A stretch of 64,000 nt of DNA from Kangiella sediminilitoris (GTDB lineage Bacteria; Pseudomonadota; Gammaproteobacteria; Enterobacterales; Kangiellaceae): the NCBI RefSeq assembly GCF_001708405.1, contig NZ_CP012418.1, positions 558,001 through 622,000 of the forward strand. The letters run 5' to 3'. A program made the translations under genes and the position numbers. The notes beneath the pieces were generated by a model. It saw only the letters and a list, made by a program, of their open reading frames with translations, searched no databases and was not told where the DNA came from. Shown here in pieces: positions 1 to 8,274 of the stretch. Each line of letters begins with the position of its first letter. The stretch's first letter is position 1.

Positions 1-3000
1 TAGATACAGGGCAGCTACTCTCGGTTCAAGACTTTATAGAGCGTTACGGAAAGAGTAACTTTACAGCACCAATTGATAATGAGTTATTATTTAAAGATGA
101 TTTACTAAAAAAAGCTACTGAACTACTAGAAGAAAAAAAGTTTTTATTAATATCTGGTGGACAAGGAGTTGGGAAAACACTATTTGGTGTTAATTTAGTT
201 AAAGATATTAAAAAAAGGGAAGGTAAGTTAAAAGCATTTTGTCTTTTTGATAAAGGAGTAGATCTAATAAGAGATATAACCGCCTGTTTTAGCGAGCCAG
301 GTAATTATTTAATATTTGTTGATGACGCCAATCGACTTGATAATAGGCTTGATTACATTCTCCATTACCTAAATGATATTGATGAACAAAGAAGTTTTCG
401 TATTATTGCTACGGTAAGAGACTATGCTAGAGAATCTGTAATAGAAAGAGTTAGTAAAATTACGGAGTTTCACGAACAAACAATCCAGCCACTTTTAGAT
501 GAACATATAAAAGTACTTACGGAAACTTTATTTGGAATCAAAAACGCAGAATATCAAAAGCAAATTCAGGAGGTGGCTCGTGGTAACCCTCGTTTAGCTG
601 TAATGGCATCAAGAGTCGCAGTTGAAAGAAAAGAGATACAGTCTATACATAATGCTGCTGCAATATACAAAGAGTATTTTGGAAGTAATGATAGCGTAAA
701 ACAGTTACTTAATAATAGAGATTTAACATTAGTAGCTTGTGCCGTTTCTTTTTTTAGGAAACTGGATAAGCACAATAAAAAACAAAATGAATGGGTTGAA
801 AAAGTATTTTGTATACAGTACGAAAAGTTTTGGGAGCTTATTGGTGTCTTACACCGAAATGAAATAGTTGACTTGTACGAAAATGAGGTCGTAAAAATAT
901 CTGATCAAGTGTTATCTACCTATATATTTTATATTGCGGTCTTTGAAAGAAAAGATGTGCCTTTTTTATCCATTGTAGAAAATTTTTTCCCGGATCTTAA
1001 TAGCTATATCGTTGACTCAATAAATCCATTGATGAAAGTTTTTAACCAAGGTGAAATAATTTCCGAGATTAGACGGTCAATAAAAGAATATTATAAAAGT
1101 ATATATAACACTAGCAGTAGTGATGAAGTCTTAAGGTTTCTTAATATGTTTTGGTTTGCCCTTCCGGAAGAATCCCTTCTATACGTAAAAAACTGTATTC
1201 AGGGAATGCAAAACGATGAAGTTAACTGGAGAAATGTGAACTTTGAAGAGTCAAGTAATGAATTAAGTAAATTTCCTATTGTTAAATTATTATCCAACTT
1301 TAGACAGTTCGATGAGTCAACTTTTAAAAATAGCATTGAATTGTTGTTCGATTATCTTTTAAGGGATAGTTTTAGTCTTGGTGCCGTCATACAAGTCTTA
1401 GTCCACAATTATAATTTCAGACCTAAAGATAGGCGTTATGGTTACAATATTCAAAACTTTATCATAGATAGGTTAGTAGCCCTGTCTGATAGAGGCAAAA
1501 ACTATTTATATAGCAAACTATTGCTTATTGTCTCAGATTCTTATTTAAAAACTGAGCATCGTGCACATGAATGGTCAAATAGCGATTCAATAAATTTTAT
1601 TACATTCTGTCTTCCTCCTGATGAGTACTTAATCCCTTTGAGGGAAAAAATAATTATAAATATATCCAAACTCTTAGGTGACTGTAAATTTGAAGAATCT
1701 ATTTTGCGTATTTTTGATAAATATATTTTAAGGTTAAGGGTGGAGGGAAAAGAACTAGCGGAAGTAGACTTTCCACTTATAGAAAAATATTTTATTCAAA
1801 AATTAGACCGAAACAAAGTACTGCACTGTTTCATAGTGCATAAATATTTAGACCAGTTAGAATCGATTGAGCTGAGTTTCGATAAGCAATTAAGAGTATT
1901 TTATCAAAATAAAACGGTAGAGTTATCAAAGCTACTACTTGATAATCGAAGTGAGCGAGTTGCCTTAGAGATGGGGTTTGAAGATTACGAGGTCTATAAG
2001 AGAGCTAAGCTAGAAAAATATTTCGCTCAGACTACAAAAGTAGACTTTATAAATTTTTTAGAAGAGTGCAAAAGTCTTTACGAAATTTTAGAAGGTAGAG
2101 AAAGAGATTATTTACTTAAAAACAGTCTCGCGACATGCTTTGACGCTTTAGCTAGCGTGAAACGTGAAATCTTCCCGCAGCTAGTATCCATATATCTTGA
2201 GTATGATAATATTTTAGAAGTTAAACCCAGTACAATTGTTAGAAACCTTTTTAATTTCCTATCAAACAAAGAGGTTTATGCATTACTAGACAGTAGAAAT
2301 TATAAACGGAAAAAACTATGGATTTCAGTTTATTATGAATATCTGCCAGAAAAATATATAGATAAATCCAACACAGACATGTTATTAGAGCATATTTCTA
2401 CCGCTTCTAGTAATGAGTTGTTTACTAGGTTAGAGTGCATAGATAAATATAAGAGTGCTGACCCTAAATTATATTGTAAAGTTATTCGAGTGTTAGTAGA
2501 TAAGTCAAAAAAAGACATATTTTTCGCATGGCCAATGGGATATATTTTTAGTAAAAGCTCACCTCTATTTGGCAAGTGGTTTGACCAAATATCCTATGAT
2601 AAGGATTTAGTTTTTGAGGCTTATTTACAAACCTTCTTGACAGATAATTATTTCGACCACTCTGGAGCTGCATTAAAATTATTGCTATTTGAGCGTTTTG
2701 ATTTCCTTTATTCATTAATAGACAAAATATATGAAAAAGAAAGTTACCCGGACCTATACTCAATAACCCCGACTTTAGACTTTTTATGGGAAAGAGATAG
2801 TTACTATGAAGATATTACGGATTATGCAAAGTATCTTTTAAGCAAAGATGATAACTCATACCATGATAGAGAAAGCATGTTTTGTAAGCTGTTCACTAAT
2901 GAGAGAGGTATTTCTGAACGGAAAGAGATACTAATTAAAAAAGAGATATTTCTACGCAATGCTGTTAAGGATAATGCAACCGATATTAAACTATCGTGTT

Positions 3001-3302
3001 TTTTATTCAATGCGGCGTCCTATTTAGGTGAAAAATTTTGGAGAGAGCTACTAGAGATATTTTTATGTCGTAATACAAATATTGATGACTTTAAAACTCT
3101 TAACTATGAGTTAACTAATATGTCTTGGTCAAGTAGCCGAGTACCTATTTTAGAGCGGCAATTAAAATTCCTTGAAAGCTTACTTCCACTTTTTGGTTCA
3201 GTTGAACTGCTTGAGCATAGGACATTTGTGAGGAGTGAGATTGAGTTTATAGCCCAAGAAATAAAAGCTGAAAAGAGAAGAGACTATATAGGAATTTACT
3301 AA
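1..3302 (+). CDS. STAND-type P-loop NTPase, probable defence protein (5' end outside window)
   Basis: An open frame (codons start at position 3) runs without a stop from the window edge to 3302, about 1100 residues. A Walker A motif GGQGVGKT is encoded near 156-179, followed by a Walker B-like FVDDANR near 318-338 and a sensor-like IIATVRD near 403-423. ARGNPRLA near 576-599 resembles the GxP helix that follows the NTPase domain in STAND proteins. The remaining roughly 900 residues are a long alpha-helical-looking region with no family I recognise, the usual place for a sensor domain in STAND proteins. An internal GTG at 573 follows an AGGAGG-like run by chance and is not the real start, because it would cut the ATPase in two. 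Any N-terminal effector is off the left edge. Its place on an ssrA element suggests anti-phage defence; the molecular trigger is unknown. Confidence 0.75.
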   Translation, partial: DTGQLLSVQDFIERYGKSNFTAPIDNELLFKDDLLKKATELLEEKKFLLISGGQGVGKTLFGVNLVKDIKKREGKLKAFCLFDKGVDLIRDITACFSEPGNYLIFVDDANRLDNRLDYILHYLNDIDEQRSFRIIATVRDYARESVIERVSKITEFHEQTIQPLLDEHIKVLTETLFGIKNAEYQKQIQEVARGNPRLAVMASRVAVERKEIQSIHNAAAIYKEYFGSNDSVKQLLNNRDLTLVACAVSFFRKLDKHNKKQNEWVEKVFCIQYEKFWELIGVLHRNEIVDLYENEVVKISDQVLSTYIFYIAVFERKDVPFLSIVENFFPDLNSYIVDSINPLMKVFNQGEIISEIRRSIKEYYKSIYNTSSSDEVLRFLNMFWFALPEESLLYVKNCIQGMQNDEVNWRNVNFEESSNELSKFPIVKLLSNFRQFDESTFKNSIELLFDYLLRDSFSLGAVIQVLVHNYNFRPKDRRYGYNIQNFIIDRLVALSDRGKNYLYSKLLLIVSDSYLKTEHRAHEWSNSDSINFITFCLPPDEYLIPLREKIIINISKLLGDCKFEESILRIFDKYILRLRVEGKELAEVDFPLIEKYFIQKLDRNKVLHCFIVHKYLDQLESIELSFDKQLRVFYQNKTVELSKLLLDNRSERVALEMGFEDYEVYKRAKLEKYFAQTTKVDFINFLEECKSLYEILEGRERDYLLKNSLATCFDALASVKREIFPQLVSIYLEYDNILEVKPSTIVRNLFNFLSNKEVYALLDSRNYKRKKLWISVYYEYLPEKYIDKSNTDMLLEHISTASSNELFTRLECIDKYKSADPKLYCKVIRVLVDKSKKDIFFAWPMGYIFSKSSPLFGKWFDQISYDKDLVFEAYLQTFLTDNYFDHSGAALKLLLFERFDFLYSLIDKIYEKESYPDLYSITPTLDFLWERDSYYEDITDYAKYLLSKDDNSYHDRESMFCKLFTNERGISERKEILIKKEIFLRNAVKDNATDIKLSCFLFNAASYLGEKFWRELLEIFLCRNTNIDDFKTLNYELTNMSWSSSRVPILERQLKFLESLLPLFGSVELLEHRTFVRSEIEFIAQEIKAEKRRDYIGIY

Positions 3303-3853
3303 TCATCACGACGCCTTATTGCATTTGTTAATTTTTCTGTAAGGTTATCCACTAGGTCATGCTTGTGAGTTTTAGAATAAGCACCTACGTTAACATGTTT
3401 TCCAACCAGCTCAAGTAGCTTAGATACAGGAATAAACTTCACTTTTATTATCTTACCTATCACACTTTTGTTATCTGTGCCCTTAGTAAAAATTTCTTGA
3501 GTCTCTAATAAGTCTAGCCTTTGCCGCCAAATGAGAGGCCACTCATCTAAAGGTTTTATGGATCCTATATCAGTATCGTATATATCAAGAATATCCGCAT
3601 TAAGCATACCAGATAGCTGTTTTAGTAATTGATCCGCATCGTAGTTCAGGCGCTCACAACGTTCTTCTTTAAGTTGATTGACTCTTGCCCTAATCTTGCC
3701 CTCATCAAAAAGTTTTTTCGCTTTACGATTTATAGTTGCTGGTTTCATATTAACCGTGTTGTATGCTCCTCGATAAGCATCACTCTTGGTTTTTCCTTCT
3801 AGCCCATATAATCGACAGGCCATTTCCTGTTTTTCAGTCAAGTTGTCAGTCAT
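3299..3853 (-). CDS. Terminase small subunit-like protein
   Basis: 184 residues. The N-terminal region (LTEKQEMACRLYGLEGK, then KSDAYRGAYN, then a lysine-rich KAKKLFDEGKIRARV) has the helix-turn-helix layout of the Terminase_2 small subunit family, which recognises phage DNA for packaging. It lies last in a leftward gene series on the integrative element, and no large terminase subunit follows on this strand inside the window. A lone small terminase is typical of phage satellites, which use it to divert packaging by a helper phage; that role is inference. Its stop codon overlaps the stop of the convergent NTPase gene by three bases. The C-terminal half is not recognised. It could also be a DNA-binding protein of another kind with a similar HTH. 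Confidence 0.6.
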   Translation of the reverse strand: MTDNLTEKQEMACRLYGLEGKTKSDAYRGAYNTVNMKPATINRKAKKLFDEGKIRARVNQLKEERCERLNYDADQLLKQLSGMLNADILDIYDTDIGSIKPLDEWPLIWRQRLDLLETQEIFTKGTDNKSVIGKIIKVKFIPVSKLLELVGKHVNVGAYSKTHKHDLVDNLTEKLTNAIRRRDD

Positions 3854-3878
3854 ATCAATACCTGCTATTTCGTTATAG

Positions 3879-4277
3879 TTAAAGTCGCTTCTTTAGCTGT
3901 TTTAAAACTTCCAAACCATAATTCCTCTCCTCATCAGTTATTTCATTTAAACTGTAAAGGTTGGAGTGCTTTCTATTTGCTGGATCGCTTACCTGCAAAC
4001 ATAAGTCACGAAATTGTTTTGCCGTTGGTGGCCACTCTTTGAACTTTGGTGATTCAACCAGGTTCTTTAGTCCGCGTTCGATCTTTTTTGGTGCGAATCC
4101 TGTAAAGCACAACTGCCAACCCACGGTAGGACTATCGCCATATACACTGAAAAATCTGTTTCCGTACATTTCACCTAGTACAGCCCAAAGCTTGTATAGC
4201 TCAATAGGAGGTTTCCTGCGCTTCTCTGGCTTCGCGTTCAAGACGCTCTGTATGGCTTTCTCGCTTACCTGAATCAT
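3879..4277 (-). CDS. Small phage-type protein, possibly replication-related
   Basis: 132 residues, no confident family. Visible features are the N-terminal KAIQSVLNAKPEKRRKPPIELYKLW, a central WQLCFTGFAPKKIERGLKNL, and WPPTAKQFRDLC. The latter two resemble the short helical region of phage lambda P-like or similar helicase-loading proteins. The gene overlaps the end of the DUF4373-like gene by 77 bases in another frame, so the first 25 or so residues are uncertain and a later start is possible. Its position directly downstream of a replication-initiation-like gene supports a replication accessory role, which remains inference. Confidence 0.5.
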   Translation of the reverse strand: MIQVSEKAIQSVLNAKPEKRRKPPIELYKLWAVLGEMYGNRFFSVYGDSPTVGWQLCFTGFAPKKIERGLKNLVESPKFKEWPPTAKQFRDLCLQVSDPANRKHSNLYSLNEITDEERNYGLEVLKQLKKRL

Positions 4278-4944
4278 TTTGTTGACCTCTTGGCTGTTTA
4301 TCTCGATGCTCCCATGTGTGTATAGCGGCTTTCCAATCTTTCATCGGGTTCTTGCCAACCTTCCAGCCTTTCGACTCATAGAAGTCATAAAATGTCTGTG
4401 CGTTGACTCTATTCTGTCGTTCAAAGCAATAACTTTGAATTTCCTGAACAGTTGGCTTTTTAAATCGTTTAGAAAGCGGATGCGAGGCCGTCCCTTGTTT
4501 ATCTGATCTATTCTCTTCTACTCTACTCTTATCTACTCTGGTCGGAGTTTCTTCGGACTTGCTTCGGAGTTTCTTCGAAATACCATCGGATTTAGGGAAG
4601 AGCTTAGACCTTATTTTTCTAATATCAGGGTTTCTCGAGGTAGTATCATCAAGCCTTCTGGCCAGCTTTAGGCAGGTGATGACGCCTTTATTTTCTTCAA
4701 ATAGCCCAAGTCTAATCATGTAGGTCATCATTTCCTGAACTCGCTCATAATGAATACCAGTGCGGTAAGCAATGATTTCTGAGTCATGTTCAAGCTCAAA
4801 CGTTAAATTATCCGGCTCAACGTTTGAGGCTATCATTTCTAGGCAGTACCAATACAGGCCGTAACCTTCCATACCATACTTCATTTGTAACTTTTGGAGC
4901 TTGGCATCATGGGAGGCTTTCGAATCATGCTTAAACCACTTCAT
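4201..4944 (-). CDS. DUF4373/Lin1244-type phage replication-like protein
   Basis: 247 residues. The N terminus (MKWFKHDSKASHDAKLQKLQ, then YGMEGYGLYWYCLEMIA) is the hallmark opening of the DUF4373 (Lin1244/Lin1753 N-terminal) family, seen at the start of phage replication initiator proteins, where it forms a winged-helix fold. A basic, serine-rich linker (about residues 125-155) leads to a C-terminal segment around VNAQTFYDFYESKGWKVGKNPMKDW. This matches the C-terminal domain that follows DUF4373 in phage and element replication proteins. It lies 4 bases downstream of the AlpA-like gene and is probably in the same operon. Likely role: initiation of element DNA replication, inferred from family context. 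Confidence 0.65.
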   Translation of the reverse strand: MKWFKHDSKASHDAKLQKLQMKYGMEGYGLYWYCLEMIASNVEPDNLTFELEHDSEIIAYRTGIHYERVQEMMTYMIRLGLFEENKGVITCLKLARRLDDTTSRNPDIRKIRSKLFPKSDGISKKLRSKSEETPTRVDKSRVEENRSDKQGTASHPLSKRFKKPTVQEIQSYCFERQNRVNAQTFYDFYESKGWKVGKNPMKDWKAAIHTWEHRDKQPRGQQNDSGKRESHTERLEREAREAQETSY

Positions 4945-4948
4945 GGTG

Positions 4949-5200
4949 CTACCCCCTTTGGTTCGCTTTTTCTTCTTGCTTTTCTAACCATGAATCTATG
5001 GATTTTTCGATCCAGCCGATACTTCTCGCACCCAAACTAATTGGTTTCGGTAGTTTATTGTCAGCTACTAATTTGTATACCGTTGAACGAGAAACGCCCA
5101 GCTTCGCCATAACATCTTTTAGCCTTAATACTCTATGAGGCTGACGGGCTAGCTCTTGTCGGCTGATGGGATCTTTAGATTTACTATTTACCGTATTCAT
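4949..5200 (-). CDS. AlpA-family excisionase/transcriptional regulator
   Basis: 83 residues. The central segment RLKDVMAKLGVSRSTVYKL is a winged-helix MerR-like HTH of the AlpA/excisionase family, followed by LPKPISLGARSIGWIEKSI, the typical AlpA wing and second helix. AlpA proteins control integrase expression and excision of P4-like elements and are core regulators of Gram-negative phage-inducible islands. It is the first gene of the leftward replication and packaging block. The upstream intergenic region (5201-5314) carries the first of two paired inverted repeats that could be its operator or an origin. Confidence 0.8.
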   Translation of the reverse strand: MNTVNSKSKDPISRQELARQPHRVLRLKDVMAKLGVSRSTVYKLVADNKLPKPISLGARSIGWIEKSIDSWLEKQEEKANQRG

Positions 5201-5288
5201 TTTTTATACCTCTAGGAAGTTTGTTTATGAGTACGGTAGCTATTATTAGTGCGTATCTAAGGTTTTGAAATAAACTTTAAGTCTTAAT

Positions 5289-5355
5289 TTTGGACACTTT
5301 ATAAAAAGTCCAAATTATTTGTTTTTAAGTTTGGACAAATCACTAGAAGTCCAAG
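5289..5355. repeat. Two inverted repeats TTTGGAC-N12-GTCCAA(A/G), 41 bp apart
   Basis: Direct reading shows TTTGGAC at 5289-5295 with GTCCAAA at 5308-5314, and TTTGGAC at 5330-5336 with GTCCAAG at 5349-5355. Both have exactly 12-nt spacers, and the two units start 41 bp apart, close to four helical turns. The first ends just after the unknown 331-codon gene; the second lies inside its last codons. Such arrays are expected for a dimeric regulator operator or for replication iterons next to an initiator gene. Which applies cannot be told from sequence. Confidence 0.6.
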
Positions 5356-6310
5356 TATCTGGATACCTTTGAATGGGAATGGAAGTGCTAAGTTTTAGTC
5401 CCTTAAATTCTTGCAAGTCGATCCTTTCTTCAAGCTCATCAAGGATTAACTGGATATTGGAATCACTCACTTCTTTCAATTCTAGTTTATTGGATAACCC
5501 CTTTATTGTCCTATCTAGAAATTTTGTAATAGTATCTCTAATGTTGGTTGAGCTATGGTTAAAGGGTTTAGACTTTCTTTCCTCTAGATAGATGTTTAGG
5601 TTACTTAGCTTAGTTTTTTTTGTCACTAAATCACCCGCGATTGAACTGGGAGTACCATAGATTTTGTGGCTTTTCAGAAATATGAAAGTTGCCAACGCTC
5701 TTTTGTCTGACTTTAAAGCGTTAGCATTACTGGTACTGTATACTTTCTCAAAAGGCTGTCGATATGAGCGACTATTTAGGTGGCTTACAACCTGGGCCCA
5801 TTTTCCAATATAAAATGTTAGGTTAGTTATATCTTTTATCAAACCTATAAACTTAGAACTCGGGTTATTCGTTACCTCTATATATAACCAGAGATAAAAT
5901 AGTACGCCTCTTGCTGCCACTGATTGCTTATGCTTTAAGTCCCTAAGTCTACCATCTATAGATGTGTCTAGAACCTCACTCCCTGCAAGCTCTATCCAAT
6001 GAGCAACTCTATTTGAATATACAGGGTCATCGCCAGTTAATTCTAAATAAAATATTTTTTCTTCGTCGCTATTTAATGTGGAAATTTCAACAAAAGGGAA
6101 GGCTGTAACTATATTTTTAAATAGGGTGATTAATTTTATATGTAGAGAGGAGTCATTTTTTATATATTGAGTTATGAAATACCCAGGGTCGTAATTATCA
6201 TCACCAACAACCCACTGCTTACCCTCTACCTTAGAACTAAATTCATCAATCCAGTATTCTTGGATTTTGATCGCCTTACTGATGAACTCGCTGTAATCAA
6301 TAGTATCCAT
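5315..6310 (-). CDS. Uncharacterised protein of the integrative element
   Basis: 331 residues; I recognise no family. It looks soluble, with no signal peptide, and appears mostly helical, with aromatic-rich stretches such as GVLFYLWLYIEV (about residues 135-146) and a lysine-rich C-terminal half. It lies between the integrase and the AlpA-like gene, on the same strand and 64 bases downstream of the integrase, so it may be cotranscribed with it. In elements of this type this slot often holds cargo or a regulator, but nothing in the sequence shows a function. Its 3' end overlaps one of the paired TTTGGAC/GTCCAA repeats. Confidence 0.6.
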   Translation of the reverse strand: MDTIDYSEFISKAIKIQEYWIDEFSSKVEGKQWVVGDDNYDPGYFITQYIKNDSSLHIKLITLFKNIVTAFPFVEISTLNSDEEKIFYLELTGDDPVYSNRVAHWIELAGSEVLDTSIDGRLRDLKHKQSVAARGVLFYLWLYIEVTNNPSSKFIGLIKDITNLTFYIGKWAQVVSHLNSRSYRQPFEKVYSTSNANALKSDKRALATFIFLKSHKIYGTPSSIAGDLVTKKTKLSNLNIYLEERKSKPFNHSSTNIRDTITKFLDRTIKGLSNKLELKEVSDSNIQLILDELEERIDLQEFKGLKLSTSIPIQRYPDTWTSSDLSKLKNK

Positions 6311-6374
6311 AATTAGCCTTATTTAGTTCTGCCTTAGTTTTAAAATTAACCATAACCACCCAACCTGAGCGCAA

Positions 6375-7616
6375 CTATTTAATGAGTGATAAGCCTTGTG
6401 ATCCTGTCAGGCTTAAATTCCCTTGGGAGGCGCATTCAATATGATCAGACCACCACGTCATAACTTTAGTTCGTCTTCCTAGATAGGTTGCCCGGTTGTA
6501 GGCTTTTCTAACTTCGTTTTTGTCGATATGTGCTAAGCAGGCTTCGATCACGTCACTATCAAACCCCTGTTCATTCAGGGTAGTGCTAGCTAAAGCGCGT
6601 AGGCCGTGAGAAACCAGCACACCATCAAAGCCCATACGTTTTAGTGCTACATTCGCCGTAGAACTACTCATTGGCTTTCTAGGGTTCTTAGTGCTACTGA
6701 AAATGTGCTTACGTTTGCCGCTGATCGACTTCATGATTTCTAGTAATTTCATAGCTTGGTTAGATAACGGTATTACATGCTCAATCCGCTTTTTCATACG
6801 CTCCGCTGGAATTGTCCAAGTCTTTTGCTTGAAGTCGATTTCTGACCATTCCGCTCCAGATGCTTCGCTAGGACGTGTGATGGTATGTAGTTGCCATTCT
6901 ATTAAGCAACGTGTTTGTAGTTGAATACTAGCAGTATTGAGTGCCTTCATTAATTCTGGCAGTTGTTCTGGCTTCAACGTAGGGTAGTGTTTTTTCTTTG
7001 GCTTCTTAAATACTTCACCTATGGCTTGCGCTGGGTTAGCTTCAATTAAGCCATAGTTAACAGCATAATTCATAACGTTGTTGATTCTTTGAGAAAGGCG
7101 CTTTACGGTTTCTAGCGACCCTTTCGCCTCGATTGGGCGCAGTAGGGTAATAAATGAAGTGGCTTTTAATTTACTGACAGGTTGTTTGCCTAAACCCGGG
7201 AATATATCTTTTTCTAAAGAACGCTTTATTTTGTTGAAATGATTTTCAGTGATAGTGTCTCGTTTGCTTTCTAGCCACAAGTTAGCAACGTGTTCGAAGG
7301 TGTTAGTTATGGCTTCCTTTGCCTTGGCTTCTTGCTCTAATTTGTAGTCTTTCGGATCAATGTCCTGAGATAAAAGCTCACGGTACTTCAACCTTGCTGA
7401 GCGTGCCTGCTTTAAGCTGACTTCAGGATAACTGCCTATGCTAAGAACTGCTCTCTTCTTGGTATAAGGGCGCTGATAATTGAATAGCCAGAGTTTCGAG
7501 CCGTTGGGCTTTATTCTTAGTAACAGTCCTTTGCCATCACCTAAGTTGTACTCTTTCTCTTTAGCTTTTGCTTGCCTTATTTCAGTATCAGTTAAGGGGC
7601 TTGTCGTATTCGCCAT
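6375..7616 (-). CDS. int: P4-type tyrosine recombinase (integrase)
   Basis: 413 residues, the normal length for P4-family integrases. The N-terminal DUF4102 arm-binding domain (LTDTEIRQAKAKEKEYNLGD, then GLLLRIKPNGSKLWLFNYQ) is followed by a SAM-like core-binding domain and the catalytic domain. The catalytic residues can be read as R248 (ITRPSE), H337 and R340 (SHGLR), H363 (LAHID) and Y373 (KAYNR), all present, so the enzyme should be active. It integrates and, with an AlpA-type factor, excises the element at the tmRNA 3' end, located about 170 bp upstream of its start. Palindromes just upstream of the ATG suggest autoregulation. Confidence 0.93.
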   Translation of the reverse strand: MANTTSPLTDTEIRQAKAKEKEYNLGDGKGLLLRIKPNGSKLWLFNYQRPYTKKRAVLSIGSYPEVSLKQARSARLKYRELLSQDIDPKDYKLEQEAKAKEAITNTFEHVANLWLESKRDTITENHFNKIKRSLEKDIFPGLGKQPVSKLKATSFITLLRPIEAKGSLETVKRLSQRINNVMNYAVNYGLIEANPAQAIGEVFKKPKKKHYPTLKPEQLPELMKALNTASIQLQTRCLIEWQLHTITRPSEASGAEWSEIDFKQKTWTIPAERMKKRIEHVIPLSNQAMKLLEIMKSISGKRKHIFSSTKNPRKPMSSSTANVALKRMGFDGVLVSHGLRALASTTLNEQGFDSDVIEACLAHIDKNEVRKAYNRATYLGRRTKVMTWWSDHIECASQGNLSLTGSQGLSLIK

Positions 7617-7636
7617 TGTAACATCGTCCTTTGTGA

Positions 7637-7666
7637 AACACTGGTAGTGTTACATTCAATGTAACA
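7637..7666. promoter_or_regulatory. Overlapping palindromes upstream of the integrase start
   Basis: AACACT-GGT-AGTGTT (7637-7651) overlaps the perfect palindrome TGTTACATT-C-AATGTAACA (7648-7666). An additional half site ATTGTAACA (7615-7623) covers the integrase start codon. This arrangement is typical of regulator or integrase arm-binding sites that control int. The binding protein is not known; the AlpA-like protein or the integrase itself are candidates. Confidence 0.5.
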
Positions 7667-7756
7667 TTGGAATTAAGATTTTATCAAGCAACAAAAAACG
7701 CTATAAGACGATTTTGGAATATAACCTATTGATATTTAATTGTTTTAGGCAAGAAA

Positions 7757-7778
7757 AAAGACGTCCTGAGACGTCTTT
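7757..7778 (-). terminator. Intrinsic terminator of ssrA
   Basis: On the minus strand, AAAGACGT and ACGTCTTT form an 8-bp hairpin with a 6-nt loop, followed by a U-rich tract (complement of 7750-7756, aagaaaa-rich). It lies 12 bases beyond the tmRNA CCA end, between ssrA and the integrase, so it ends tmRNA transcription and insulates the element. Confidence 0.75.
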
Positions 7779-7789
7779 AATCATGGGAT

Positions 7790-8141
7790 TGGTGGAGGCG
7801 GCGGGACTCGAACCCGCGTCCGCAAATCCTCTGCTTCAGAGTCTACATGCTTAGAACCATTATTAATTTAACCTCTAACGAGCCAATGGCCAGGCTTTTA
7901 AAGGCGATCTCGAGGTAAGTTTAACAGTTGGCTGCCGAGCACAGTTACCTGCGAGTCCCTGTATATGACTGTCTAGCTCCTACCAAGGACGCTCAGAGTA
8001 GACAGTTAGCCATTTATGCGGCTAAAGCGTAGTTGTCTTCGTTTGCAACTATAAGTTTTCAGCTTTGATTTTACGAGATTCGCTGACATCTCGACATGCA
8101 ACTAAAGTTTCGTAATCCACGTCGAAGCCAGATTCGCCCCC
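7790..8141 (-). ncRNA. ssrA: tmRNA (ssrA)
   Basis: Transfer-messenger RNA, 352 nt, which rescues stalled ribosomes together with SmpB. The 5' end GGGGGCG pairs with CGCCTCC just before the encoded ACCA 3' end, giving a full 7-bp acceptor stem. The T-arm GGGTTCGAGTCCC is intact. The resume codon opens a frame reading ANEDNYALAA then TAA (minus strand 8046-8014), ending in the expected proteolysis signal ALAA. The gene is an attachment site for the neighbouring integrase but remains complete. smpB lies about 4.3 kb away. A TATAAT box is found upstream on the minus strand. Confidence 0.97.
8014..8046 (-). other. tmRNA tag-peptide reading frame
   Basis: Minus strand codons GCA AAC GAA GAC AAC TAC GCT TTA GCC GCA TAA translate to ANEDNYALAA followed by stop. 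This closely matches the E. coli tag (ANDENYALAA), differing by the swapped D and E. The resume codon is GCA. Confidence 0.95.
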
Positions 8142-8153
8142 ATGGAGTCTGTT

Positions 8154-8159
8154 ATTATA
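8154..8159 (-). promoter_or_regulatory. -10 box of the ssrA promoter
   Basis: A consensus TATAAT is present on the minus strand 13 bases before the mature 5' end of the tmRNA. No good -35 hexamer is visible at 16-18 bp spacing (best ATATAC-like), so the promoter may rely on a strong -10. Pre-tmRNA would start a few bases upstream of the mature end and be trimmed by RNase P. Confidence 0.6.
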
Positions 8160-8274
8160 ACTGATATGGGGTTAGTGTATATAGACTTCAAGTCACTAAA
8201 AGTAAATTGTGGCTTGGTTAACATTCCTTGTTTTAACAAAAGGTTACACTTTGTGGGCTATCGTAGGAGGGTTA

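Larger units (their letters stand above)
1..7789. mobile_element. Integrative element (phage-satellite-like) in the 3' end of ssrA, right part only
   Basis: A P4-type integrase lies directly beside the 3' end of the tmRNA gene, a classic attachment site. Leftwards on the same strand follow an unknown gene, an AlpA-like regulator, a DUF4373-like protein, a small replication-like protein and a terminase-small-subunit-like protein. A large NTPase lies in the opposite orientation. No large terminase, portal, capsid or tail gene is visible, which fits a phage satellite (PICI-like) better than a full prophage, but the left end is outside the window. I saw no second copy of the tmRNA 3' end inside the window, so the other attachment site must lie further left. 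The boundary at 7789 is the last base before the tmRNA CCA end and is approximate. Confidence 0.75.

Noticed and set aside
573-3302. Treating GTG 573 as the start of the NTPase gene
   Set aside because: The same frame is open to the window edge and encodes Walker A, Walker B and a sensor motif upstream.
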